From assembly GCA_963700425.1 (NCBI GenBank), contig CAVOXO010000001.1, forward strand, positions 310,001 through 374,000: a DNA stretch of 64,000 nt, given 5' to 3'. The stretch is from CAVOXO01 sp963700425 (lineage in GTDB: Bacteria; Actinomycetota; Acidimicrobiia; Acidimicrobiales; Microtrichaceae). The notes beneath the pieces were generated by a model. It saw nothing but the letters and a program-made list of their open reading frames with translations, did not search any database and was not told the DNA's origin. The position numbers and the translations under genes are program-made. Of this stretch, positions 24,794 to 33,345 are shown piece after piece (within the stretch, counting starts at the first letter, position 1; every line of letters begins with the position of its first letter).

Positions 24794-26128
24794 ATGACGC
24801 CGACGGTTGTTGTCGTCGGCCTGGGTCCCGGTGACGTCGATCTCCTCACCGACGGCACCCGCCGCGCCATCGAGGACAACCCGCGCCGCTTCGGGCGCAC
24901 CCGTCGACACCCCGCGGCGTCCGCTCTGGGATCGGCCACCTTCTTCGACGAGGTGTACGACACATCGGAGACGATCGACGACGTGTATCGCACGATCGTC
25001 CACCGCGTCGTGAGCGCGGCGACCGAGTCGGGCACGGTGCTCTACGCCGTTCCGGGATCACCGGTGGTCGCGGAACGCACCGTGGCGATGCTGACCCGCG
25101 ATCGACGGATCCGAACCGAGATCGTCCCGGCACTCTCCTTCCTCGATCTCGCGTGGGTACGGCTGGGTATCGATCCCCACGATCGGGGAGTGACCGTGGT
25201 CGATGGTCATCGGTTCCCACAGGAGACCGCCGGGCGGCGGGGCCCCTTCATGGTGGGTCAGTGTGAGACGCGGCAGGTGCTGTCCGACATCAAGTTGGCC
25301 TATGACGACCCTCCGTCCGAACGCGCGGTGCTCCTGTGGCATCTCGGCCTGACCGACGAGCGCGTCGAGCCGGTGAGCTGGGACGACATCGATCGACATG
25401 TCGACCCGGATCACCTCACCTCCCTCTACGTCCCCCAGGGGGGCCCGGACCTCGGCTCGGCGATGCTGGCGCTGTCGCAGTTGGTCACCGATCTGCGGGC
25501 AGGGTGCCCCTGGGACCGCCGCCAGACCCACCGGAGCCTCCAGCGGTATCTCGTCGAGGAGACCCACGAGCTGCTCGAGGCGATCGACGGCCTCGACGGG
25601 ACCGCGGCCGTCGACGCGACCGATGATCCCATCGATCACCTCGCCGAGGAGCTCGGCGACGTCCTGTTCCAGGTGGTGTTCCACGCCACGTTGGCCACCG
25701 AGGAGGGCTGGTTCACGCTGACCGATGTGGCCCAGGGCGTCCACGACAAGCTGTACCGGCGTCACCCACACGTCTTCGGCGACGCGGTCATCGAGAGCCT
25801 CGACGATCTGAGTCGATCGTGGGAGGCGACCAAGGCGACCGAGAAGGAGCGGGCGTCGGTCATGGACGGTATCCCGCGCCACCTGCCGACCCTGCTGCGC
25901 GCGGTGAAGGTCGGCAAGAAGGCGAGGGTCGTCGAGGCGGAGGGTGCGATCGGCGCGGTGGATGTCTCGGCTGCGCTCGCCGCCCTCGACCCCTCCGACG
26001 ACGCCTCGGTGGGCTCGCTGCTGTTCGCTCTGGCGTCCGCAGCGGCGGACGCGGGTGTGGATCCGGAGTCCGCCTTGCGCCGCGCCGCGGACCGGATGGT
26101 GGCCGAAGTGCGAGGCGCCGGCCTCTGA
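24794..26128 (+). CDS. mazG: MazG nucleotide pyrophosphohydrolase with N-terminal methylase-like domain
   Basis: The 444-residue protein combines an N-terminal tetrapyrrole-methylase-like domain (VVVGLGPGDVDLLT, YAVPGSPVVAERT), as in YabN, with a C-terminal MazG domain. The MazG part carries the metal-binding Glu cluster LVEETHELLEAIDG and EELGDVLFQVVFHA. MazG hydrolyses NTPs, including aberrant ones, to NMP and PPi. What the methylase-like domain does is unknown. It lies 3 nt after the lipoprotein gene. It is convergent with speB, with 2 nt between stops. Confidence 0.88.
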   Translation: MTPTVVVVGLGPGDVDLLTDGTRRAIEDNPRRFGRTRRHPAASALGSATFFDEVYDTSETIDDVYRTIVHRVVSAATESGTVLYAVPGSPVVAERTVAMLTRDRRIRTEIVPALSFLDLAWVRLGIDPHDRGVTVVDGHRFPQETAGRRGPFMVGQCETRQVLSDIKLAYDDPPSERAVLLWHLGLTDERVEPVSWDDIDRHVDPDHLTSLYVPQGGPDLGSAMLALSQLVTDLRAGCPWDRRQTHRSLQRYLVEETHELLEAIDGLDGTAAVDATDDPIDHLAEELGDVLFQVVFHATLATEEGWFTLTDVAQGVHDKLYRRHPHVFGDAVIESLDDLSRSWEATKATEKERASVMDGIPRHLPTLLRAVKVGKKARVVEAEGAIGAVDVSAALAALDPSDDASVGSLLFALASAAADAGVDPESALRRAADRMVAEVRGAGL

Positions 26129-26130
26129 GG

Positions 26131-27093
26131 TCAGCTCTCGGCCCGACGTCGGCGGGCCTCGCCCACCAGGTAGAGCTCGTCGTGAACCAGGGTCGACCCG
26201 GCGAGGGCGGTGATCTGCGTCAACGCGTCGTAGGGCGGGGCCACCTCGACGAGGTCGGCCCCGACGATGTCGAGGCCGCGCAGGCCCCACAACAGGTGGC
26301 GGGCCTGGGCGGTCGTCGGTCCACCGATGACGGGGGTCCCCGTCCCCGGAGCGTAGGCCGGATCGAGGAAATCGATGTCGAAGGTGAGATACGCCCGGTG
26401 ATCGCCGACCGTCGACCGGATGGTCTCCACGGTGGCGTCGATGCCTCTCGACATGAGCTGGCGGGCATCGATGACGTTGAACCCGTGGGTCTCGTTGGGT
26501 GTGCGCATGCCCACCTGGACGGAGCGCTCGGGGACGATGAGCCCTTCTCGGGCGGCTCGGAGGAACATCGTGCCGTGGTTCAGCTCGTCACCCGCGTCCC
26601 ACGTGTCGGAGTGGGCGTCGAAATGGATCAGCGACAGCGGTCCGAAGTGTCGAGCGTGCGCCTGTAGCAGTGGATACGCCACCAGGTGATCCCCTCCGAT
26701 GGAGACCACGGACACGCCCGCGGCGATCAGCCGTCCGACGTGGTCGACCACGTTGGCGATCATCTCGGTGGTGTACCCAGGGGCGAATCCGATGTCGAAG
26801 TAGTCCACTACGCGGTGTCGGTCGAACACCGAGTAGTCCCAGGGCCAGAGGCCGTCGGGGAATTCTGCGGAGAGCGTGGACTGCTCCCTGACGCCGCGGG
26901 GACCGAGGCGGGCCCCGGGGCGGTTCGTCGTTCCGAGATCGAAGGGGATTCCTACGACCGCGATGTCGATCAGATCGGTGTCCCTCGTCACCGGCCGTCG
27001 ACCGAAACTCAGCTGACCGGCCCAGGTCATGTCGAATGCCTGGGCGTCTCCGACGTCGCCGTCGGGTGCGGAATTCGGGAGTGTGTCGGCCAT
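26131..27093 (-). CDS. speB: agmatinase / ureohydrolase family protein
   Basis: The 320-residue protein has the binuclear-manganese motifs of the arginase family: SIGGDHLVAYPLL, FDAHSDTWD and FDIDFLDPAYAPGTGTPV, with all six ligands present. The last motif favours agmatinase-type members, which turn agmatine into putrescine and urea; guanidinobutyrase is an alternative. It is divergent from eno, with 159 bp between that holds both promoters but no further gene. Confidence 0.83.
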   Translation of the reverse strand: MADTLPNSAPDGDVGDAQAFDMTWAGQLSFGRRPVTRDTDLIDIAVVGIPFDLGTTNRPGARLGPRGVREQSTLSAEFPDGLWPWDYSVFDRHRVVDYFDIGFAPGYTTEMIANVVDHVGRLIAAGVSVVSIGGDHLVAYPLLQAHARHFGPLSLIHFDAHSDTWDAGDELNHGTMFLRAAREGLIVPERSVQVGMRTPNETHGFNVIDARQLMSRGIDATVETIRSTVGDHRAYLTFDIDFLDPAYAPGTGTPVIGGPTTAQARHLLWGLRGLDIVGADLVEVAPPYDALTQITALAGSTLVHDELYLVGEARRRRAES

Positions 27094-27252
27094 TGCGTCA
27101 GTCTGCCCTGCCCGGGCTGTTCGGGGAGCGTCGGCGCGGCTGGGTCGGCGGCGGAGACGGGAGCAGGCGCCTCGCACGATTTCGCGAGCCGTGGGTACCT
27201 GTGGTGCCATGTCGGGCGCAGTATCGTCGTCCGCACCCGTGGGAGCCTGCTC

Positions 27253-28542
27253 ATGAGCATCATCGAATTCGTGTCCGGCCGAGAGATCATCGACTCGCGA
27301 GGGAATCCGACCGTCGAGGTCGAGGTGGTCCTCTCCACCGGAGCCGCAGGCCGCGCCGCAGTCCCTTCGGGAGCGTCGACGGGCCAGTTCGAGGCCGTGG
27401 AACTCCGCGACGGCGGCGACCGTTACCTCGGCAAGGGCGTCACGGGCGCCGTCTCGCATGTCAACGACGAGATCGCAGAGGCCATCGTGGGCCTCGACGC
27501 GTTGGACCAACGGCAGATCGACCGGGTCCTCCTGGATCTCGACGGAACCGACAACAAGGGTCGTCTCGGCGCCAACGCCATCCTCGGGGTGTCGTTGGCC
27601 ATGGCACGGGCCGCCGCGGAGGAGGTCGGCCAGCCTCTGTTCCGGTATGTCGGAGGCGCCAATGCCCACGTGCTGCCGGTTCCCATGATGAACGTCCTCA
27701 ACGGCGGTGAGCACGCGGACAACAACGTCGACATCCAGGAATTCATGATCATGCCCGTCGGCGCGGTCTCGTTCTCGGAGGCGCTCCGCTGGGGAGTCGA
27801 GACCTATCACGTGCTGAAGAACGTCCTCTCCGACCGCGGCCTGTCGACGTCCATCGGTGACGAGGGTGGCTTCGCGCCGAATCTCGGATCGAACGAGGAG
27901 GCGGTCGTTCTGTTGGTGGAGGCCATCGAGAAGGCGGGCTACGTGCCCGGAGAGCAGATCTCCATCGCGCTCGATGCCGCGTCGAGCGAGTTCTACCGTG
28001 ACGGCCGTTACCACCTCGAGGGTGAAGGGCGGAGCCTCGACTCCTCGGACTTCGCGGGCTACCTCGGCGAGCTCTGTGATCGTCATCCGATCGTGAGCAT
28101 CGAGGACGGGATGGACGAGGAGGATTGGGACGGGTGGGCGCAACTCACGACCGTGGTCGGGTCGAGGGTCCAGTTGGTCGGAGACGATCTCTTCGTCACC
28201 AACACCGAACGCCTGGCCCGCGGCATCGAGGCGGGAGTGGCCAATTCGATCCTCGTCAAGGTCAACCAGATCGGCACGCTCACCGAGACCCTCGAGGCGG
28301 TGGAGCTCGCCCACCGGTCCGGCTACACCGCGGTGATGTCCCATCGATCCGGCGAGACCGAGGACACCACGATCTCCGACCTCGCGGTGGCGACGAACTG
28401 TGGGCAGATCAAGACCGGTGCCCCTGCACGCTCCGACCGGGTGGCCAAGTACAACCAGCTGCTCCGGATCGAGTCCGAGCTGGGGGAGACTGCGGGATTC
28501 TGGGGCCGTGCGGCTCTGGCCGGCGGAGCAGGATCACCATGA
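27253..28542 (+). CDS. eno: enolase
   Basis: Enolase interconverts 2-phosphoglycerate and phosphoenolpyruvate. The 429-residue protein is full length with EFVSGREIIDSRGNPTVEV, SGASTGQFEA, GDEGGFAPNL, the metal-site VSIEDGMDEEDW, and MSHRSGETEDT. The frame is open far upstream, but ATG 27253 gives the canonical N-terminus. Its stop overlaps the ftsB-like start (ATGA). The eno - FtsB-like - DUF501 - ppx order is conserved in actinobacteria. Confidence 0.95.
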   Translation: MSIIEFVSGREIIDSRGNPTVEVEVVLSTGAAGRAAVPSGASTGQFEAVELRDGGDRYLGKGVTGAVSHVNDEIAEAIVGLDALDQRQIDRVLLDLDGTDNKGRLGANAILGVSLAMARAAAEEVGQPLFRYVGGANAHVLPVPMMNVLNGGEHADNNVDIQEFMIMPVGAVSFSEALRWGVETYHVLKNVLSDRGLSTSIGDEGGFAPNLGSNEEAVVLLVEAIEKAGYVPGEQISIALDAASSEFYRDGRYHLEGEGRSLDSSDFAGYLGELCDRHPIVSIEDGMDEEDWDGWAQLTTVVGSRVQLVGDDLFVTNTERLARGIEAGVANSILVKVNQIGTLTETLEAVELAHRSGYTAVMSHRSGETEDTTISDLAVATNCGQIKTGAPARSDRVAKYNQLLRIESELGETAGFWGRAALAGGAGSP

Positions 28543-28973
28543 AGCTTCGGGGCCGGGCCGTGCGGGCCGCTGTCGTGGCGTCGTTGCCGCGTCGCCTGCG
28601 CCGTCTCGAAGTCCTCGGGATGAATCGTCGGGTCCGTATGATCCGCGGAGCGCTCGTCGCGGCGCTGCTGCTGTTCGCCGCGGTGCTGGCGATGCCGGTG
28701 CGCGTGTGGCTGAGCCAACAGGGCGACATCGATCGGGCCACCGCACAGCTCGCCGAGCTCGAAGCCTCCAACCAGCGGCTCGAGGAGAGAGTGGAGGAGT
28801 TGTCGAGCCCCCGTGCCGTGGAGCGTCAGGCCCGCGAGGACTTCGGGTGGGCGTTCGAGGGGGAGGAGACCTACACCGTTCCTCCGGCTCCGCCTCCGCT
28901 CGTCGACCTCCCTGACGTGTGGCCCTTCGATCAGCTCTCCGACGTGTTGGCCGAGGCCGCCGCAAGCGCCTGA
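28539..28973 (+). CDS. FtsB/DivIC-family septum formation protein
   Basis: This 144-residue protein has a basic N-terminus, one membrane segment (about 37-54), a coiled coil (about 62-90, ATAQLAELEASNQRLEERVE), and the short RQAREDFGWAFEGEE segment typical of FtsB/DivIC, ending in a Pro-rich tail. Such proteins link FtsL and FtsQ at the division site. The start overlaps the eno stop. The location directly after eno matches mycobacterial Rv1024. Confidence 0.8.
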   Translation: MKLRGRAVRAAVVASLPRRLRRLEVLGMNRRVRMIRGALVAALLLFAAVLAMPVRVWLSQQGDIDRATAQLAELEASNQRLEERVEELSSPRAVERQAREDFGWAFEGEETYTVPPAPPPLVDLPDVWPFDQLSDVLAEAAASA

Positions 28974-29021
28974 GTCGTCGCGCGCCACGCGGCCCCGTGT
29001 CGCGGCGGGTGCCCCCACCGG

Positions 29022-29027
29022 TAACAT
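29022..29027 (+). promoter_or_regulatory. -10 box TAACAT of the aldehyde dehydrogenase gene
   Basis: TAACAT fits TANNNT and lies 27 nt before ATG 29055, leaving a short leader that contains the strong ribosome site AGAAAGAGG. Confidence 0.45.
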
Positions 29028-29054
29028 CGCCGCACGACGGAGAAAGAGGTGGTC

Positions 29055-30518
29055 ATGGTCGAGGTTCCCAGCTACGACTCGTTGTTCATCGGCGGTGAGT
29101 GGGTGGCGCCGTCCGGTTCTGGCCGGATCGAGGTCATCAGCCCGCTCACGGGCAAGCCCATCGCGTCGGTGCCCGAGGGCACGACAGCGGACATGGATGC
29201 TGCGGTGCAGGCCGCCCGTGACGCCTTCGACAACGGCCCATGGCCCTCGACGCCGGCCGAAGAGAGAGCGGACGTCATGGCCCGCCTGCTCGACCTGCTC
29301 TACGCCCGGTCCAACGATCTCGCCGAGATCATCACGGCCGAGAACGGGTGCCCGATCCTCTTCTCCCACTTCGGTCAGGTCGGAGCCACCGCCATGGTGC
29401 TCGACTACTTCGTCGGCCTGACGCGCAGCTTCCCCTTCGAGGAGGTCCGACCGGGATTCATGGGCCCCGCGCTGGTCCGCCGTGAGCCCGTGGGAGTCGC
29501 CGCGGGAATCGTTCCGTGGAACGTCCCGCTGTTCATCGCCATGCTGAAGATGGCTCCGGCGCTGGCCTCGGGATCCTCGATCGTTCTCAAGCCGTCGCCC
29601 GAGACCCCCGTCGACGCTTTCGTCCTGGCGGAGATGGTCGCTGAGGCCGGGGTTCCCGACGGGGTCGTGAACGTGGTGCCTGCCGGTCGTGAGGTCGGAC
29701 AGCACCTCGTCACCGCGCCGGGGGTCGACAAGGTCAGTTTCACCGGGTCGACCGCCGCCGGCCGCAAGATAGGTGCACTCTGCGGAGAGCTCCTCAGACG
29801 CTGCACCCTCGAGCTCGGGGGCAAGTCCGCCGCGATCATTCTCGACGACGCCGATCTCGACGAGGTGGTTCCGGGCCTGCTCCCCAACGCCATGATGAAC
29901 AATGGCCAGGCGTGTGTCGCCCAGACCAGGATCCTGGCTCCCCGGTCGCGCTACGCCGAGGTCGTCGACGCACTCACCGAGGGAGTCGCAGCGCTCACGG
30001 TCGGCGATCCCTTCGAGATGGATACCGACGTGGGGCCCCTGGTGGCCGAACGCCAGCGGGAGCGGGTCGAGGGATACATCGCGCTGGGTCGCGACGAGGG
30101 GGCCCGAATCACCGTCGGTGGCGGCCGCCCCGATCGCGAGGGATGGTTCGTCGACCCGACCCTGTTCGTCGATGTCGACAACTCGATGCGTATCGCCCAG
30201 GAGGAGATCTTCGGGCCCGTGGTCGTCGTGATTCCCTTCGACGACGTCGACGACGCCGTGGCGATCGCCAACGACAGCGAGTACGGCCTGTCGGGATCGG
30301 TGTGGACCGCCGACGTCGCAGCCGGAGTCGACGTGGCCCGCGGGGTACGCACCGGTACCTACACCGTCAACGGCTTCGCCATGGAGTGGGGCGCGCCCTT
30401 CGGTGGTTTCAAGAACTCCGGCCTCGGACGTGAACTCGGACCGGAGGGGCTGAGCGCGTTTCTCGAGGACAAGACCATCAACCTCCCGAGCGGGTATGAA
30501 CCCGAGCTCCGCTACTGA
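29055..30518 (+). CDS. NAD(P)-dependent aldehyde dehydrogenase
   Basis: This 487-residue protein shows the ALDH core: PWNVPLFIAMLK, the nucleotide-binding FTGSTAAGRKI, the catalytic base in LELGGKSA and the nucleophile in NNGQACVAQTR, with FGGFKNSGLGRE near the end. Substrate is not determinable. ATG 29055 follows AGAAAGAGG, making it preferable to GTG 29049. It interrupts the otherwise conserved eno-ftsB-DUF501-ppx order and has its own promoter box. Its end overlaps the DUF501 start by 23 bp. Confidence 0.88.
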   Translation: MVEVPSYDSLFIGGEWVAPSGSGRIEVISPLTGKPIASVPEGTTADMDAAVQAARDAFDNGPWPSTPAEERADVMARLLDLLYARSNDLAEIITAENGCPILFSHFGQVGATAMVLDYFVGLTRSFPFEEVRPGFMGPALVRREPVGVAAGIVPWNVPLFIAMLKMAPALASGSSIVLKPSPETPVDAFVLAEMVAEAGVPDGVVNVVPAGREVGQHLVTAPGVDKVSFTGSTAAGRKIGALCGELLRRCTLELGGKSAAIILDDADLDEVVPGLLPNAMMNNGQACVAQTRILAPRSRYAEVVDALTEGVAALTVGDPFEMDTDVGPLVAERQRERVEGYIALGRDEGARITVGGGRPDREGWFVDPTLFVDVDNSMRIAQEEIFGPVVVVIPFDDVDDAVAIANDSEYGLSGSVWTADVAAGVDVARGVRTGTYTVNGFAMEWGAPFGGFKNSGLGRELGPEGLSAFLEDKTINLPSGYEPELRY

Positions 30519-30976
30519 GATCCCCGATTCCGACGACATCGAGTGGGTGACCGCGGCACTCGGCCGGCGGCCGCGGAGCGCGTTCGCCGTGGCGGCGCGC
30601 GATGCCGCGGGGCGGGTCAGTGTCATCCGCAACCCGCCGTTCCTCGACGACGGCACTCCCATGCCCACCACCTGGTGGCTGGTCGATCCGGAGCTCACCC
30701 GGCGCATCGGAACGCTCGAAGCGGCGGGCGGCGTCGACCGGGCCGAGGCCGACATCGGGCTCGACGCCATCGCCGATGCCCATCGCCGCTACGCGGCGAC
30801 AGCGCGACGTCGACGTCGGGAGCGGACGCACGGGGCCGCGCCCCTCTCACGGCGTCGGCGGCACCCGCATCGGCGTCAAATGCCTCCACGCCCATTACGC
30901 ATGGCACCTGGCGGGCGGAGACGACCCGGTGGGAGCGTGGACCGAGGCGCGGCTGGCAGAGGGCGGGGAATCGTGA
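30496..30976 (+). CDS. DUF501 family protein (frame shifted near 30805)
   Basis: The two halves of a DUF501 protein lie in different frames. The first 100 or so residues include VIRNPPFLDDGTPMPTTWWL and DAIADAHRRYAA. The second begins around 30805 and contains GPRPSHGVGGTRIGVKCLHAHYAWHLAGGDDPVG, the most conserved part, ending at 30976. Dropping one base in ACAGCGCGAC joins them into about 159 residues. The function is unknown, but the family sits between ftsB and ppx throughout actinobacteria. The stop overlaps the ppx GTG start. Confidence 0.75.
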
Positions 30977-31891
30977 CGACCGCGCTGTTCGCCGCGATCG
31001 ACTGCGGCACGAACTCGACCCGACTGATGATCGGCGACGGCCGCCGGACCGTCGAGAGACTGATGACGATCACCCGCCTGGGGCGGGGTGTCGATGCGGG
31101 CGGCCGCCTTGCGCCGGAGGCGATCGCCGCCACCATCGACGTCCTCGGCCGCTACGCCGACGTGATCGGTCGCCACGACGTGGCAGGAGTGAGGATGACC
31201 GCCACATCCGCCGTCCGCGACGCCGTCCAACCGCACCGACTTCATCGGCCCCGCCGGGGAGATCATCGGCGTCGATCCCCAGGTCCTCACCGGCAGCGAG
31301 GAGGCCGAGCTGAGCTTCCTGGGCGCCGTGAGCGATCTCGAGGCGGGCCCCTCCACCCTCGTCGTGGACATCGGGGGCGGGTCGACGGAGGTCGCGCTGG
31401 GGCTCGATCGGCCTGCCGCGTCGACCTCCATCGATGTCGGATGCGTCCGCATCACCGAGCGTTATCTCGAGTCCGATCCGCCGGCGCCCGAGGAACTCGC
31501 CTCGGCGCTGTCGGTTCTCGATCTCTACTGGGACGACGTGGCTGCCGCGGTTCCCGGACTCGGGGAGGCGGACCGGGTCGTGGGCCTGGCCGGGACCGTT
31601 GCGACCGTCGCCGCGGTGGAGATGGGTCTCGCCACCTACGACCGGGACCGCCTTCACCACTTCGTGCTCACCAGGGCGGCGGTCGAGGATGTCTTCCGCA
31701 CTCTCGCCACCGAGTCGCTGGCCGATCGGATCCACAATCCGGGGCTCGAGGAACAACGGGCCGACGTGATCGTCGGCGGGTGTCTCGTGCTCGTATCGCT
31801 CATGCGCCGGTTCGGATTCGACGCGATGACCGTGTCGGAGTGCGACATCCTCGACGGTCTCGTACTTTCCCAGCGTTCCGTTCGCCCCTGA
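30973..31891 (+). CDS. ppx: Ppx/GppA exopolyphosphatase (frame shifted near 31227)
   Basis: The restored protein of about 305 residues has the two phosphate-binding motifs of the Ppx/GppA family: AAIDCGTNSTRLMIGD at the start and VVDIGGGSTEVALG after the break. The frame changes between TSAVRDA and SNRTDFIGPAGEIIG; removing one base near 31227 restores it. These enzymes degrade inorganic polyphosphate or hydrolyse pppGpp. GTG 30973 overlaps the DUF501 stop. The position matches Rv1026 of M. tuberculosis. Confidence 0.82.
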
Positions 31892-31895
31892 CCGG

Positions 31896-31901
31896 TAATC
31901 T
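31896..31901 (+). promoter_or_regulatory. -10 box TAATCT before GNAT gene
   Basis: TAATCT lies 10 nt before ATG 31912 and just after the ppx stop. It suggests a short-leader transcript for the acetyltransferase gene. Confidence 0.35.
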
Positions 31902-31911
31902 CTCGCGACGT

Positions 31912-32544
31912 ATGTGGGCGAAACGCTCGGCGAAGGCCGATGAGGACCGCGGTGGCGACACCACCCTGATCGGACGACGCGTGGTCCTGCGCCCGCTGCG
32001 AACGTCGGATTTCGAGGCATGGCGCGAGGTCCGACGTCGTTGCGAGACGTGGTTGGTCGTGTGGGAGCCCGAGAAGATCCCGGGGTCCCCCGATGCAGTC
32101 GAGGATCGCCAGGCGTTCGCGGCCCGATGCGGAGCACGCCAGCGCGAGATGCAGTTGGGGAGCGGCTTCTCCTTCGGCCTGTTCGTCGACGGCCACTTCG
32201 CGGGTGAGATCAACATCAACTCGATCCACCGCGGGGCGTTTCAGAGCGCGTACGTGGGCTACTGGATCGATGAGCGTCACGCGGGCCGGGGTCTCATGCC
32301 CGAGGCGGTTGTCCTCGTGTGCAGGTTCGCCTTCGAGAACCTCCGTCTCCACCGGCTCCAGATCTCGGTCATCCCCCGGAACGCCGCGAGCCGTCGGGTG
32401 GCGGAGAAGCTCTCCCTCCGCAGCGAGGGGATCGCGGAGCGTTATCTGGAGATCAACGGCGTCTGGGAGGACCACGTCCGCTACGCCATCACGTCCGAGG
32501 AGTGGGCCGTGCGTGGTGACGAGCTGGTCGACGCCTGGGTGTGA
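31912..32544 (+). CDS. rimJ: GNAT N-acetyltransferase, RimJ/RimL-like
   Basis: This 210-residue protein has the RimJ/RimL pattern: RRVVLRPLRTSDFEAW at the start, GEININSIHRGAFQSAYVGYWIDERHAGRG with the acetyl-CoA-binding RHAGRG, and NAASRRVAEKLSLRSEG. RimJ-type enzymes acetylate protein N-termini, including ribosomal proteins. The gene symbol is by closest type only; substrate is unproven. It ends 9 nt from the convergent enoyl-CoA hydratase stop. Confidence 0.78.
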   Translation: MWAKRSAKADEDRGGDTTLIGRRVVLRPLRTSDFEAWREVRRRCETWLVVWEPEKIPGSPDAVEDRQAFAARCGARQREMQLGSGFSFGLFVDGHFAGEININSIHRGAFQSAYVGYWIDERHAGRGLMPEAVVLVCRFAFENLRLHRLQISVIPRNAASRRVAEKLSLRSEGIAERYLEINGVWEDHVRYAITSEEWAVRGDELVDAWV

Positions 32545-32553
32545 GGCCGTGAA

Positions 32554-33306
32554 CTAGTCCGACGCGATCCGCCGCCGGAGCGAGGCGAGTCGCTCGGCGA
32601 AGGCCGGTTCGTTGATCGACCACACCTGGACGTCGAGCTCGGCGTCGACCGCGTCGGCGTGGCGATCGAGTCGGCTCGTGGTCGCCAGCGTCTGTTTGGT
32701 CCGGATCGACAGCTCCCGGGGGTGGGCGGCCGCGTGGGAGGCGAGCGACATGGCTGTGTCGACCAACTCGTCATCGGCGACGCACCGCCAGACGAGGCCG
32801 TGCTCCCTGGCCTCGTCGGCCGACAGCACCTCGGAGAAGAGAACCATCGCCGCGGCGGTCTGGGGGCCGACCGACCGGGACAGCATCCAGGTGTGGCCGC
32901 CGCCGGGATGGATGCCCAGATCGAGGAACCGGGTGTCGAATCGTGCCGATGCTGCGGCGAGACGGACGTCGCAGGCGAGAGCCAGGTTCATGCCGGCCCC
33001 GACGGCGGCGCCGTTGACCGCAGCGATGGTGGGGAGCGGGCAGTCGGCGATTCGCAGGAACCCCTCATAGATGGCCCGGAGACCGTCGTGCTGGCTGTCA
33101 CCGAGTTCGGACAGGTCGGCTCCCGCACAGAACGCCGGCGGCTCGCCCGTGACCACGATGGCTCCCACGGACGGATCGGCCTCGGCGCGATCGACGATGT
33201 CGATCATCTCGCCACACAGTCCGAGACTCAGAGCGTTGCGACGGTCGGGGTCGTCGAGGGTGATCACCACGACGCCGTCGTGACGGGACTCGCGGACCAG
33301 GCTCAT
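32554..33306 (-). CDS. enoyl-CoA hydratase/isomerase family protein
   Basis: This 250-residue crotonase-fold protein has DDPDRRNALS, the oxyanion segment PPAFCAGADLSELG, NGAAVGAGMNLALACDVRLA and DLGIHPGGGHTWML. The usual catalytic Glu of the second hydratase motif appears replaced (LGIHPGGG), which is common in isomerase or other CoA-processing branches. It is divergent from the GT4 gene, with 39 bp between starts. Confidence 0.82.
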   Translation of the reverse strand: MSLVRESRHDGVVVITLDDPDRRNALSLGLCGEMIDIVDRAEADPSVGAIVVTGEPPAFCAGADLSELGDSQHDGLRAIYEGFLRIADCPLPTIAAVNGAAVGAGMNLALACDVRLAAASARFDTRFLDLGIHPGGGHTWMLSRSVGPQTAAAMVLFSEVLSADEAREHGLVWRCVADDELVDTAMSLASHAAAHPRELSIRTKQTLATTSRLDRHADAVDAELDVQVWSINEPAFAERLASLRRRIASD

Positions 33307-33330
33307 CGAAGAGCGCTCGGGGGGCTCGGG

Positions 33331-33336
33331 TACACT
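33331..33336 (+). promoter_or_regulatory. -10 box TACACT before GT4 gene
   Basis: TACACT ends 9 nt before ATG 33346, in the 39-bp gap between divergent genes. It fits TANNNT and implies a nearly leaderless mRNA. Confidence 0.45.
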
Positions 33337-33345
33337 CGCTCGGTC

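Noticed and set aside
22289..25003. Long minus-strand frame of 904 codons opposite mfd and neighbours
   Set aside because: It is antisense to well-supported genes, has no family match, and is expected in GC-rich coding DNA. The same applies to long antisense frames at 6631-8223 and 1985-3283.
30496..32544. One long reading frame covering DUF501, ppx and GNAT genes
   Set aside because: It is open only because GC-rich frames rarely contain stops; conserved motifs change frame within DUF501 and ppx, and the GNAT gene has its own ATG at 31912.
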